A stretch of DNA of 64,000 nucleotides from Jeotgalibacillus alimentarius (GTDB lineage Bacteria > Bacillota > Bacilli > Bacillales > Jeotgalibacillaceae): the NCBI RefSeq assembly GCF_000829445.1, contig NZ_JXRQ01000029.1, forward strand, positions 1-64,000, written 5' to 3'. Position numbers and translations under genes: made by a program. Shown one piece after another: positions 8,661 through 17,620 of the stretch. The notes beneath the pieces were generated by a model that saw only the letters and a program-made list of their open reading frames with translations, ran no database searches and was not told the DNA's origin. Numbering within the stretch: position 1 is the first letter of the stretch; every line of letters begins with the position of its first letter.

Positions 8661-9848
8661 TTAAATAATCCCCAGCTCTTTACCTACTTTTTCATATACT
8701 TTCACTGCTTCATCAAGCTGCTCTTTTGTATGGGCTGCTGTCGGCATGTTTCTCACGCGCCCTGTGCCGCGGGGAACGGTTGGGAAGACGATTGATTTTG
8801 CGTATACGCCTTCTTCAAACAAACGTTTACTGAACTTTTGAGTCAGTTTTTCTTCACCAGTAATAACCGGTGTAATCGGTGTTTCGCTTTCACCAATATC
8901 AAACCCAAGTTTCTTCAGGCCGGCTTTCAGATAGTCACCGTTTTCCCAAAGCTTATCGTGCAGTTCAGTGCTGTCAAGTAAGATCTGCAGTGCTTCTGTA
9001 ATGGCAACTGTATCTCCAGGCGTCAGTGCCGTTGAGAACAGGAATGGACGTGAACGTACTTTCAGCAGATCGATCAGATCCTGTGTACCTGCTACATATC
9101 CACCGACTACACCAATAGCTTTTGACAGTGTGCCCATCTGGAAGTCCACTTCTTTTTCAAGACCAAAGTGCTTAACTGTTCCTTTTCCTTTACCCATTAC
9201 ACCGGAACCGTGTGCATCATCAACATAAGTGATCAGATCAAATTCTTTTGCAATTTCAACGATTTCAGGAAGCTTTGCAACGTCTCCGTCCATAGAAAAT
9301 ACACCATCAGTAATCACCATGACTTTATTATAAAGACCTGATTCTGTTGCCTCTTTTGCTTTGGCACGCAGATCATCCATATCTGAGTGTTTTACGCGGA
9401 TGATTTTTGCTTTTGACAGACGGCAGCCATCAATAATAGAAGCATGATTTAATTCGTCTGACAGAATGGCATCATTTTTATCCATCACAGCTGAGATCGC
9501 AGCCATATTACAGTTGAAGCCTGACTGATAGGCAATCGCTGCTTCTGTTCCTTTAAATTCAGCAAGCTTTTCCTCAAGCTTTACGTGTACATCAAGCGTT
9601 CCATTGATTGTACGAACTGCCCCGGCGCCTACTCCGTAATGATCGATGGCTTTTTTAGCCACTTCTTTCAGGTGATCATTTGTTGCAAGTCCAAGATAGT
9701 TATTAGAAGAAAGGTTGATCAGTTCCTTGCCTCCGATCGTAATCATTGCGCCATTTGGACCTTCAACCGGATCAATTTCATTATATAGTCCCTTATCTTT
9801 TAAGTCGTTCAGGTTATCCTGTAAAAACTGATGAAGTACTTTAGACAT
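8661..9848 (-). CDS. kbl: Glycine C-acetyltransferase (2-amino-3-ketobutyrate CoA ligase)
   Basis: PLP enzyme of 395 residues in the alpha-oxoamine synthase family. It cleaves 2-amino-3-ketobutyrate with CoA to glycine and acetyl-CoA, completing the Tdh route of threonine degradation. The Schiff-base lysine is Lys243 in [13 protein letters not shown]; Asp210 and His213 in YVDDAHGSG hold the cofactor. The N-terminal [10 protein letters not shown] motif is also typical. Related enzymes (BioF, HemA, SPT) share these motifs, but length, start and the nearby tdh support Kbl. The start has a GAGGAGG ribosome site. It appears monocistronic. Confidence 0.9.
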   Translation of the reverse strand: MSKVLHQFLQDNLNDLKDKGLYNEIDPVEGPNGAMITIGGKELINLSSNNYLGLATNDHLKEVAKKAIDHYGVGAGAVRTINGTLDVHVKLEEKLAEFKGTEAAIAYQSGFNCNMAAISAVMDKNDAILSDELNHASIIDGCRLSKAKIIRVKHSDMDDLRAKAKEATESGLYNKVMVITDGVFSMDGDVAKLPEIVEIAKEFDLITYVDDAHGSGVMGKGKGTVKHFGLEKEVDFQMGTLSKAIGVVGGYVAGTQDLIDLLKVRSRPFLFSTALTPGDTVAITEALQILLDSTELHDKLWENGDYLKAGLKKLGFDIGESETPITPVITGEEKLTQKFSKRLFEEGVYAKSIVFPTVPRGTGRVRNMPTAAHTKEQLDEAVKVYEKVGKELGII

Positions 9849-10070
9849 TTTATTTCCTCCTCGTTTACATTTGTCCTTCTGAAAAGAACATTTTTTGTTG
9901 TTTTGAAAGTATTTAATACAATATTTATTTTAACATGTTTATGTATTGCGGACAAAGCGATGAGTATATACTTTAACAATTCCCTCCTTATAAGCTGATT
10001 ATTCATACCCGGTCATTCGTTTTCTGAAAAGTATGATATAATAAACCTGAATCTGAGAGGAGGAACGAGA

Positions 10071-11345
10071 ATGATGAATCAAACCTTTTATTTAAAAGAT
10101 AAAGATCAATCAACCACCGCCCTGACGCCAGTCCGTCTGGCTATTCACGTTCCGTGTACGATCCTTGAAGCACAAGATGAGCATAACTGCTTATATCACC
10201 TATATTTTAAAGACCAGCAATTCCTTGCCGCTAAAAAAGTGAGCCGCTCAAAGAGACGCAGCTACACTGAAGAAGCGCTCACGCAGGGAATTGTTTTTTT
10301 ATGTCCCCACCCGCTGGCAGATCAGCTGGCCGGACAGGGAGAAACGATACCAAACCAGTCACTGACCATGTTGATGAAGAAATTACAGACAGATCCTATG
10401 CAGACCGTAGACATCTTCAGCTGTTTTGACGGTCTGATCAGAGAAGAAAAGCTGTTTAAAGTTCTGAGAGAGCATTACTACACCTATAAACGGGAAGGTA
10501 AATTTAAAAAAGCAGAAATTGTTTTTCGCCGGATTAAATCTGTTTTTCCTGATCATGAGTGGGTGAAGTCTACACGCTCTGAAAAGGTGGACCTGTCAGA
10601 TGACCTGAGAACACTGTGGAGTAAAAGAAATCTGACAGAGGGATTCTCTATCCAGCATCAGCTCGCTGCGGCCGAGGAAGAATACAGGCTGACACCGGGA
10701 CCGGGCACTTTTAAAACACTGCTCGCATTTACAAACACTCATTACTCCTCTATTCAGCAGCAGATGTTATATGAAAGGTTGCTATCAGATGGTTACGATG
10801 AACCTGCGAGACATTCATTCCGGGAACTTATCAGAAATGATCAGCCTGCCGAAGCTGTCAGGCTGCTGATCAATACTCCTTTCAAAATGAAAGCTGCAGA
10901 TGTCAGAGATTTGAGGGGGCTCATGCAGAATCAGGATAACCTTGAAAGCATTTCATTTGCCGACCTGTGCAGCAAGCTGTCACCAATGTTGTCAGAACAC
11001 CCGGAGGAGCTAAATCAGATGGTTCTTCAAGCCCTTGGGAAAGCACCTGATCATCAGATTGATACACTTTTACAACAGTTGGAATGTGTCTCTCACCTTC
11101 CTGTCTATCAGCTGGTTAGACAGCTTGCAGAAATAGCGGAAGATCCTGAACAGCAGACTGCTGCCGGAGAACTCTACGAAAAAATCGGGTTTTATAATGA
11201 AGCGATTGACTGCTATACGTATGAAATGGAGCTGAATCCCGGGGCTAAAGAACCGGTGGAGCGGCTTTCTAAAACGTATCTTGCTGCCGGACAGGCTGAT
11301 GAAGCGAAGGCGTATCAGGAATTGTTGAAGACGATGATTCCATAG
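10071..11345 (+). CDS. Tetratricopeptide-repeat-like protein
   Basis: Soluble protein of 424 residues, mostly helical. The last quarter has recognisable TPR-type units (AAGELYEKIGFYNEAIDCY and the EPVERLSKTYLAAGQADEA segment, about residues 363-415), and a weaker unit around residues 135-160 (YKREGKFKKAEIVFRRI). The N-terminal 100 residues look beta-rich and unrelated to TPR. No catalytic motif is visible. GAGGAGGAACGAG precedes the ATG; the second ATG is an equally possible start. Probably a protein-interaction scaffold; I cannot assign a partner. Confidence 0.7.
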   Translation: MMNQTFYLKDKDQSTTALTPVRLAIHVPCTILEAQDEHNCLYHLYFKDQQFLAAKKVSRSKRRSYTEEALTQGIVFLCPHPLADQLAGQGETIPNQSLTMLMKKLQTDPMQTVDIFSCFDGLIREEKLFKVLREHYYTYKREGKFKKAEIVFRRIKSVFPDHEWVKSTRSEKVDLSDDLRTLWSKRNLTEGFSIQHQLAAAEEEYRLTPGPGTFKTLLAFTNTHYSSIQQQMLYERLLSDGYDEPARHSFRELIRNDQPAEAVRLLINTPFKMKAADVRDLRGLMQNQDNLESISFADLCSKLSPMLSEHPEELNQMVLQALGKAPDHQIDTLLQQLECVSHLPVYQLVRQLAEIAEDPEQQTAAGELYEKIGFYNEAIDCYTYEMELNPGAKEPVERLSKTYLAAGQADEAKAYQELLKTMIP

Positions 11346-11346
11346 G

Positions 11347-11376
11347 AAAAGGACATTCCAACGGGGAATGTCCTTT
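11347..11376. terminator. Shared terminator between convergent genes
   Basis: AAAGGACATTCC/GGGAATGTCCTTT hairpin between the convergent stops of the TPR protein and the DUF2254 gene. Confidence 0.75.
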
Positions 11377-11377
11377 C

Positions 11378-12679
11378 TTATATTTCCCCTCTCTCTGTAA
11401 TCCTCTCAACTGCCTGCAGCTTTTGATTAATCCATTCCCGGTCCATTGCAGGCATCTGCTCAAGTGCCGCTTCTTCAATGACATAGGAGGCAATGTCTCT
11501 CAGGTCTTTCAGATGCTGGCGGGGGGCATTTTCCCTGGCAAATGCGATTGCTTCAAGCATAGCAGTCAGTACAGAGACATCCTCTTTTCCATAATGCCTT
11601 AATTGAAAGAAGGTTTTATACAAAATGTCTCTGAAAGACGGCAGCGTAATCTTCACAATGCCCTGCCCCTTTTGATCCGTCATCAGGATCGGGCGGACAG
11701 GGAACTGTGACATATTCCCGAGCAGTCTGCCAATATGTCTGATACTGTCATTTGCTGTATTTGGATCGTTAATTCCCGGAGAAATCGCACGCAGCGCAAT
11801 TTCAACCATTTTCTGAATCGCGAAAACCGGATCCTGACGTACATCACGTTCATTTCCAATTAGAAAACTATCAGTGAGCGGCAGATCTCTTACCTCAGGC
11901 AGCCTTTCCGGTCTGACATAGACTGTCAACAGCGGAGTAGCTTTATGCACGTATTCACCCAGTGGGACATTCACCTCAATTTCCACTTCATACTCAGCTG
12001 CTTTTTTAGCCAGCTGATCAAGATCAACATATTGAACGTATCCATAACTGTGGGCAGGCACCTGGTAGAACGTTTCACCCGGATGCCAGTTTTCATCTGT
12101 ATGCTCTAAAGAAACATTTTCTTTTTGCATAAATTGAAAATAGTACGCTGTTACCTCATCTGTATCGTTCGCTAAACGCTCTACAAGACGGCTCGCCTGA
12201 ATTTCAGTTGCAACATGATGAATAAAGATTGCAAAGAAAATCAGACAGATAATTGCAATCAGTACACCGACAACCCCCGCGATCACAGGGTCTTCAGAAA
12301 AGCTGTCGCGCATAAATAACATAGACAGCGTAGAGTAGATAAACCCTCCCATAAATACGCCGAGAACACGGAGCGTTAAAGGGTCTGTAATAAAGTTTTT
12401 AATTGTCTTCGGGGAATATTTTGAAGCGTATGTTGTGAGCACAACCATAATTGTCGAGAACGTAAAAGTTGTCATTGTTAATAGTGCTGTAATTAATGCG
12501 GTTAAAATTGCTTGCGCCAGATCGATCTCAGTGTAAAAGATCGCCGGCATATCACTGATTGTGCCGCCATAATAAATATCAAAATATCCGACAGCAGCTG
12601 CAAGCCCCACTGCAAGAAGACTATAGATGGCAGGGCTGAGCCAGACTTTATCATTCAGACTGATCCACCATTTCTTCAT
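11378..12679 (-). CDS. DUF2254 family membrane protein
   Basis: Membrane protein of about 433 residues. Four hydrophobic segments lie in the first 160 residues, followed by a large soluble domain with ALRAISPGINDPNTAND, a signature I associate with DUF2254. The segment FTFSTIMVVLTTYASKYSPK is also typical. Function is unknown. A GTG six bases upstream is possible, but the ATG at 12679 is better spaced from AGGGGGAG. The gene is divergent from the PTS operon. Confidence 0.75.
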   Translation of the reverse strand: MKKWWISLNDKVWLSPAIYSLLAVGLAAAVGYFDIYYGGTISDMPAIFYTEIDLAQAILTALITALLTMTTFTFSTIMVVLTTYASKYSPKTIKNFITDPLTLRVLGVFMGGFIYSTLSMLFMRDSFSEDPVIAGVVGVLIAIICLIFFAIFIHHVATEIQASRLVERLANDTDEVTAYYFQFMQKENVSLEHTDENWHPGETFYQVPAHSYGYVQYVDLDQLAKKAAEYEVEIEVNVPLGEYVHKATPLLTVYVRPERLPEVRDLPLTDSFLIGNERDVRQDPVFAIQKMVEIALRAISPGINDPNTANDSIRHIGRLLGNMSQFPVRPILMTDQKGQGIVKITLPSFRDILYKTFFQLRHYGKEDVSVLTAMLEAIAFARENAPRQHLKDLRDIASYVIEEAALEQMPAMDREWINQKLQAVERITERGEI

Positions 12680-12751
12680 GCCCACTCCCCCTTTTTTACT
12701 TTCTAATTTCCCTGAATATGCGGGTTATAAGCTCTTACAAAATTTATTTTA

Positions 12752-12765
12752 TTAAAACGCTTGCA
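12752..12765. promoter_or_regulatory. cre-like site upstream of PTS gene
   Basis: TTAAAACGCTTGCA matches 12 of 14 positions of the CcpA consensus TGWAANCGNTNWCA and overlaps the -35 region, a position suited to repression. Confidence 0.6.
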
Positions 12766-12789
12766 AGTTTCTCATCTTGTATATACAAT
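12761..12789 (+). promoter_or_regulatory. SigA-type promoter of the PTS operon
   Basis: -35 TTGCAA (12761-12766), 17-base spacer, -10 TACAAT (12784-12789), about 80 bases before the start codon. Confidence 0.65.
12777..12788. promoter_or_regulatory. GntR/TreR-type operator over the -10
   Basis: Perfect 12-bp palindrome TTGTATATACAA covering the -10 box. As I recall, this is the sequence of the Bacillus subtilis TreR operator, so a sugar-phosphate-responsive GntR repressor is likely. No regulator gene lies next to it. Confidence 0.6.
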
Positions 12790-12808
12790 ATTCTACATGA
12801 ACGAATAG

Positions 12809-12822
12809 TGCAAACGATTGCA
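12809..12822. promoter_or_regulatory. Second cre-like site
   Basis: TGCAAACGATTGCA, a near palindrome with 12 of 14 matches to the CcpA consensus, about 20 bases past the -10. Confidence 0.65.
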
Positions 12823-12872
12823 TTATGTAGTACATATACGTTTTCAATATATATAACCTTGGAGGGTTTGTG

Positions 12873-14522
12873 ATGAAAAAGATTTTTGGCTCTTTTGATT
12901 TCTGGCAGAAATTCGGTAAAGCACTGCTTGTTGTAGTAGCAGTTATGCCGGCTGCCGGTATTATGATTTCACTTGGCAAACTGCTTGCCATGATGACTGG
13001 TGACATTATGTTAATGCAAACGATTGCACGTGTCATGGAAGACATCGGCTGGGCAATTATTACGAACCTGCATATTTTATTTGCAGTCGCGATCGGTGGT
13101 TCCTGGGCGAAAGACCGCGCTGGCGGTGCGTTTGCTGCATTAATTGCATTTCTATTAATTAACCGCATCACGGGTGCTGTATTTGGTGTAAACGCCGATA
13201 TGCTGGCTGACCCCGCTTCAACAGTGACGTCTCTTACAGGAGCCGAGCTGGTTGTTGGTGATTACTTTATCTCTGTTCTTGGTGCTCCTGCATTGAATAT
13301 GGGTGTGTTCGTCGGAATCATATCAGGATTTCTTGGCGCAGCACTTTATAACAAATACTATAACTTCAGTAAGCTGCCACAGGCACTGTCTTTCTTTAAC
13401 GGAAAGCGTTTTGTTCCGTTTGTTGTGATCGCTGGTTCTGTTGTAGTGGCGCTGGTGATGTCTCTTGTATGGCCGTTTATTCAGGGACTGTTGAATGATT
13501 TCGGACAGTGGATTGCGAATTCACGTAACTCAGCTCCGGTTATTGCGCCATTTATTTTCGGTACGCTTGAACGTCTGTTACTGCCATTTGGCCTTCACCA
13601 TATGCTGACTGTTCCGATTAACTATACGGAACTTGGCGGTACGTATGTGATTCAGACTGGCGCAAGTGCCGGCAGCACCGTATCGGGTCAGGATCCGCTG
13701 TGGCTTGCATGGGTGACAGACCTGTATAATATGCTTCAGCAGGGTAACACTGCAGGCTACAACCAGCTGACTGAAGAAGTTGTGCCTGCCCGCTTTAAAG
13801 TCGGACAGTTTATCGCTTCATCTGCCGCGCTGATCGGACTTGCACTGGCAATGTATCTGAATGTTGATAAAGATAAGCGTACTAAATACAAATCAATGTT
13901 CCTGTCTGCAGGACTTGCTGTATTTTTAACCGGTGTTACTGAACCGATCGAATTTATGTTCATGTTCGCTGCACCGCTGCTTTACATTGTGTATGCAGTA
14001 CTGACAGGGGTCTCATTTGCACTTGCGGATCTGATTGACCTTCGTATTCATGCATTCGGTTTTATCGAATTCCTGACAAGAACGCCATTGATTGTAAATG
14101 CTGGACTGGTTGGTGATCTGATTAACCTGGTTCTGGTTGCAGTACTGATGTTTGCTTTAAACTTTGGTGCAGCTTACTTCCTGATCAAGCGTTTCAACTT
14201 CCCTACTCCGGGACGTGCAGGGAACTATATTGAAGAAACAACTGAAGAAAAGATTACATCAAAAACAACTGACAGCAACAAAGATTCTCAAGCTGTTGCG
14301 ATTATTGGGCTTCTGGGCGGCGAAGAAAACATTGAAGATGTAGATGCATGTATGACCCGTCTTCGCGTAACGGTAAAAGATATCGATCTTGTAGCAGATG
14401 AAAGAATCTGGAAGCAAAACGGCGCACTTGGTCTTGTTCTTCGGGACAGAGGCGTACAGGCCATCTACGGACCGAAAGCTGACGTACTAAAATCTGATAT
14501 TCAGGATGAGTTAGGAGCATAA
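12873..14522 (+). CDS. PTS transporter EIICB, maltose/alpha-glucoside group
   Basis: Membrane sugar phosphotransferase of about 549 residues. The EIIC domain (residues 1 to about 440, roughly ten membrane segments) carries ERLLLPFGLHHML and TEPIEF. A linker leads to an EIIB domain whose phosphocysteine lies in DACMTRLRV near residue 490. No EIIA domain is fused, so phosphate must come from a separate EIIA(Glc)-type protein. The ATG at 12873 is better spaced from GGAGGG than the GTG at 12870. The partner phosphatase gene follows after three bases, as in the MalT/MapP maltose system of Enterococcus. Trehalose or another alpha-glucoside remains possible given the TreR-like operator. Confidence 0.8.
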   Translation: MKKIFGSFDFWQKFGKALLVVVAVMPAAGIMISLGKLLAMMTGDIMLMQTIARVMEDIGWAIITNLHILFAVAIGGSWAKDRAGGAFAALIAFLLINRITGAVFGVNADMLADPASTVTSLTGAELVVGDYFISVLGAPALNMGVFVGIISGFLGAALYNKYYNFSKLPQALSFFNGKRFVPFVVIAGSVVVALVMSLVWPFIQGLLNDFGQWIANSRNSAPVIAPFIFGTLERLLLPFGLHHMLTVPINYTELGGTYVIQTGASAGSTVSGQDPLWLAWVTDLYNMLQQGNTAGYNQLTEEVVPARFKVGQFIASSAALIGLALAMYLNVDKDKRTKYKSMFLSAGLAVFLTGVTEPIEFMFMFAAPLLYIVYAVLTGVSFALADLIDLRIHAFGFIEFLTRTPLIVNAGLVGDLINLVLVAVLMFALNFGAAYFLIKRFNFPTPGRAGNYIEETTEEKITSKTTDSNKDSQAVAIIGLLGGEENIEDVDACMTRLRVTVKDIDLVADERIWKQNGALGLVLRDRGVQAIYGPKADVLKSDIQDELGA

Positions 14523-14525
14523 ACA

Positions 14526-15314
14526 ATGAAACTGCTTACGCTTAACTGCCATTCATGGCAGGAGGATCAGCAGCTTGAAAAGCTTGATGTACTTGCACAG
14601 ACAATTGTTGAACGTGACTATCACGTTATCGCCCTGCAGGAAGTGAGTCAGCTGACTGACGCGCCTGCAGAAGGTGATTATAAAAAAGGACATTTCGGAG
14701 TTGAACTGTTGAAACGTCTCGAGTCACTGGGAAGAACAGATGACCGGATGCACTGGTCTTTATGCCACTATGGATATGACGTGTATGAAGAAGGCGTTGC
14801 GCTGATCTCACGCCTTCCTGTCACTGAGACATCATCCTTTTTCATTACTCAGTCTGAAGATCCGACTCACTGGAAAACGCGTGCCGTCCCCCGCATCACG
14901 GTTGATGCAGGCGGGCAGCTGATTGATGTCTATTCCTGTCACCTGGGCTGGTGGAGTGATCAGGAAGAACCTTATACGTATCAGGTTGAACAGCTGTTAA
15001 AAAGGCAATCTGCTGACCGGCTTTCATTTTATATGGGTGACTTCAATAACCACGCCGGACTAAAAGAAGAAGGCTATGAGTTACTGACAGTAAAAGGACT
15101 TTATGATACGTATGCACTGGCTGAAACGAAAGACAGCGGTGTGACCGTATTCGGCCAGATTGCGGGCTGGGAAGGTAACGCACAGCCGCTGCGCATAGAT
15201 TATATTTTTGCTTCAGCGCCTGTCCGTGTAACATCTTCACAGGTTATCTTTAACGGTGAGCATAAGCCTGTTGTATCGGACCATTTTGGTGTGGAAGTGG
15301 AGATTGATATATAA
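14526..15314 (+). CDS. mapP: Probable maltose 6'-phosphate phosphatase (EEP family)
   Basis: Soluble protein of 262 residues with the endonuclease/exonuclease/phosphatase fold. Metal and catalytic motifs are in order: Asn7 in LTLNCHSW, Glu39 in ALQEVSQ, His in SCHLGWW, Asp-Asn in MGDFNNHAG, RIDYIF, and the terminal SDH. The Enterococcus faecalis enzyme MapP belongs to this family and dephosphorylates maltose 6'-phosphate delivered by its PTS. Here the gene follows a PTS EIICB gene after three bases, so the same coupling is inferred. Substrate is not proven by sequence; a sphingomyelinase or nuclease role is less likely, as no signal peptide is present. Confidence 0.72.
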   Translation: MKLLTLNCHSWQEDQQLEKLDVLAQTIVERDYHVIALQEVSQLTDAPAEGDYKKGHFGVELLKRLESLGRTDDRMHWSLCHYGYDVYEEGVALISRLPVTETSSFFITQSEDPTHWKTRAVPRITVDAGGQLIDVYSCHLGWWSDQEEPYTYQVEQLLKRQSADRLSFYMGDFNNHAGLKEEGYELLTVKGLYDTYALAETKDSGVTVFGQIAGWEGNAQPLRIDYIFASAPVRVTSSQVIFNGEHKPVVSDHFGVEVEIDI

Positions 15315-15340
15315 AAAAGCAGCCCTGCGGCTGCTTTTTT
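15313..15340. terminator. Shared terminator after mapP
   Basis: AAAAAGCAGCC/GGCTGCTTTTT hairpin with A and T runs on either side, between convergent genes. Confidence 0.85.
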
Positions 15341-15343
15341 ATA

Positions 15344-16489
15344 TCATTGTTCTGTCATTTGCCTACCAAACCCAAGCTTCACCATATCTTCCATCGGCGG
15401 ATTGTGAAGTCCCATCCGTACATCGCGATAATAGCGTTGCATCGGGCTTTTTGCAGACATGCTCTGCGGGCCAACAATTCTCATCGCTTTTTCTACAATG
15501 TCAATTGCGGCATTAGTGACATGCACTTTTGATGAACTGAGAAGTGCGCGCACGTCCTCTTTATTCTCAGCACGCTCATATGCTTCTGCCGTATGGTACA
15601 TTACCTGTCTGGCACTGAGCAGCTTCACCTGCAGACCGCCGAGTTTTTCCTGTACATTCGGAAGGCTGCCGATCGGTTCACCAAGTGAGGCCGGTTCATA
15701 GGAAGACGCAAACGCTGAGGCATCTTCAAGCGCAGCCGCTGCAATACCGATGTAGCACGCCGGAATATGAAGCAGCCAGCTCATCGGCGGTTTCGCACCT
15801 GCTTCTTTTCCATCCTTCAGCATATATGTTTCCGGAATCTTTACCTTTTCGAGCACAAGATCGTGGCTCGCAGTCCCGTGCATCCCTATGCTGTCCCAGG
15901 ACTCGCGGATCGACACTCCTGTTGCATCTCCCGGAATAATAAACGTTGCCACCTGCTCCGTTCCTTCGATCACTGCTGTGACAAATATATAGTCAAGCAT
16001 CGGCGCAAGAGACGTATATGACTTCTCCCCAGTGATTTCAAAGCCGTCAGCCGTTTTTACTGCTGTCGTTTTTGGCAGCGCACCTCTCGCAGGACTGCCA
16101 GCTCCTTTTTCAGTAGCGGCTGTATTGACAATGGCACCATTACTGATTTTTTCTAAAATAAAATCAGCCGCTCCTTTTTTCCAGTGCCGTCTTTCGCTGA
16201 ATTCAAGCAGCGTGCCAGTATGCCAGCCGATCGACAGTGCCGTTGCGCCGCTCCCTTTCGCAATTGCTTCCTGACCAAGAACGAGTTCATAAAGTCCTTT
16301 ACCCTGACCGCCAAATTCTTCAGGAAGCGTCAGTTTTGAATAACCAGTATGGATCAGTTCATTTATATTCTCTTTTGGATAAGCATTCGGTTCATCAAGT
16401 AAGTGTTCGCGCTTTTTAAATGAAGGAATGAGTCTGTTTAATTCAGCCAGCATTCTTTTCTGCGCATCTGTTTTTGTAAAATCGTACAC
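15344..16489 (-). CDS. Acyl-CoA dehydrogenase-like flavoprotein (YdbM-type)
   Basis: Flavoprotein of about 381 residues with the acyl-CoA dehydrogenase fold: helical N-terminal domain, beta middle domain with NTAATEKGAGSPARGA and GEKSYTS, helical C-terminal domain. The end reads YRDVRMGLHNPPMEDM instead of the EGT-type segment that carries the catalytic glutamate in true dehydrogenases. That is typical of the YdbM/SfnB/DszC branch, which includes flavin-dependent monooxygenases and sulfur-scavenging enzymes. The GTG at 16489 sits eight bases after AGGAG; two codons further upstream are too close to it. It is transcribed alone. Substrate unknown. Confidence 0.72.
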   Translation of the reverse strand: MYDFTKTDAQKRMLAELNRLIPSFKKREHLLDEPNAYPKENINELIHTGYSKLTLPEEFGGQGKGLYELVLGQEAIAKGSGATALSIGWHTGTLLEFSERRHWKKGAADFILEKISNGAIVNTAATEKGAGSPARGALPKTTAVKTADGFEITGEKSYTSLAPMLDYIFVTAVIEGTEQVATFIIPGDATGVSIRESWDSIGMHGTASHDLVLEKVKIPETYMLKDGKEAGAKPPMSWLLHIPACYIGIAAAALEDASAFASSYEPASLGEPIGSLPNVQEKLGGLQVKLLSARQVMYHTAEAYERAENKEDVRALLSSSKVHVTNAAIDIVEKAMRIVGPQSMSAKSPMQRYYRDVRMGLHNPPMEDMVKLGFGRQMTEQ

Positions 16490-16612
16490 AAACATCACTC
16501 CTGCGTTTTCGTATAAGTTTACAGGACACTGTTTCTATAACCAACCGATCTGCTCGGGGAAAGCGGGACGGGTGTGTTGTCAGCGTAGAAGCGGGTCTGA
16601 CCCGTCTCAATG

Positions 16613-17254
16613 CTATGCGTGATGTGCGGCTGCTTTCGATTCTCTGTTCAGCATTTTCTGCAAAGTCATGCGGCTTTGCGGAAGTGACAGATTCACGATC
16701 GTTCCTGTGAAAAAGGCAATCAGGATCGTGCCGATTCCAACCGGCCCTCCAAGCAGCCAGCCGATGGCCAGGGCAACTAATTCGATGCTGCGGCGCACCT
16801 TGGACAAATTCCAGCCCGTTTTTCTGACAATCATCATCATAATTGTGTCACGCGGTCCTTCACCAAGATCTGCAGATACATAAATGCCAACGCCATAGCC
16901 CATTACAACAATCCCTGCGAGTAAAATAGCAATTGCCCCAGGCAGCGACTGCGGATCAGGTATCAGCCAGTTGAAGAAATCAATGAATACTCCGATTAAC
17001 AGCATATTCAAAATGGCCCCGATGCGTGGCGGCTTTTTCGTCACGGCAACAGTACATGCGATAATGAACGCACCGACTAAGATCGCCCACGTTCCGACTG
17101 TCAGCCCGAGCTGCTGGAACAAACCAACATGCAGTACATCCCACGGGCCAATGCCAAGCCGCTGCCCTTTAATTGTCATCGAAATGCCGAGTCCAAGCAC
17201 GACAAGCCCGGTGAGGAAAAAGCTCCAGCGCACCGTTTTTTCTCTCTTATTCAT
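16613..17254 (-). CDS. YczE/YitT-family membrane protein
   Basis: Integral membrane protein of 213 residues with five or six hydrophobic segments and a short polar C-terminus. GLGISMTIKGQRLGIGPWDVLHVGL and LGEGPRDTIMMMI-type segments resemble Bacillus YczE. In B. subtilis YczE affects surfactin synthesis, but the family is broad and the molecular role is unknown. Start ATG follows GAAGGATC. It stands alone, downstream of an unusual tandem array. Confidence 0.75.
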   Translation of the reverse strand: MNKREKTVRWSFFLTGLVVLGLGISMTIKGQRLGIGPWDVLHVGLFQQLGLTVGTWAILVGAFIIACTVAVTKKPPRIGAILNMLLIGVFIDFFNWLIPDPQSLPGAIAILLAGIVVMGYGVGIYVSADLGEGPRDTIMMMIVRKTGWNLSKVRRSIELVALAIGWLLGGPVGIGTILIAFFTGTIVNLSLPQSRMTLQKMLNRESKAAAHHA

Positions 17255-17334
17255 TCAGATCCTTCTTTCTATATGACAGGTAAAACCCGTTACGGTATTT
17301 TCACTTAGACTACTTTAACATATTTGAGTGGGGT

Positions 17335-17530
17335 TTTGGGATGGGGGTCGGGTTGGTTCGATGAAAAAATGGGGATGTTCGGCGTAAAAATGCTGGTGTT
17401 CGACGGGAAATAATGAATGTTTGATGGGAAATAATCTGGGTTCGGCGTAAAATAGTTCATATTCGCCTTTCACCGAGTCATGTTCGACGCAAAACCAGAC
17501 ATGTTCGCCACTTCGTGTAATTAGACCTAT
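17335..17530 (-). repeat. 21-nt-period CGAAC array 1 (eight units)
   Basis: On the minus strand a leader TAGGTCTAATTACAC (17529-17515) is followed after 22 nt by eight units that begin CGAAC or a one-base variant at 17507, 17486, 17465, 17444, 17423, 17402, 17381 and 17360, every step exactly 21 nt. The consensus is about CGAACAT-N6-TTTTNCGY. A C-rich tail follows. It begins just past the terminator of the stress-protein gene. It is not CRISPR-like: there are no perfect repeats and no unique spacers. Confidence 0.85.
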
Positions 17531-17580
17531 GCCCGGGAAGCCATTTTACGGCCGCCGTCCCAACCCCAATTCACTCCACA

Positions 17581-17611
17581 AAAAATCCGCCCTGCAAAGA
17601 GGACGGATTTT
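17581..17611 (-). terminator. Terminator of YflT-type stress gene
   Basis: AAAATCCG/CGGATTTT arms extended by imperfect CCCT/AGGA pairing, ten bases past the stop codon. Confidence 0.75.
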
Positions 17612-17620
17612 CATACGTTT

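Noticed and set aside
12752-13171. 139-codon minus-strand ORF over the PTS promoter and start
   Set aside because: Antisense shadow of the EIIC gene; the promoter, operators and ribosome site all belong to the plus strand.
16499-16612. Possible repeat fragment (GGGTCTGACCCG)
   Set aside because: Only a short palindrome; no match to the family core, so not called.
17335-17530. CRISPR array
   Set aside because: Units are contiguous 21-nt degenerate repeats without unique spacers, and no cas genes are near.
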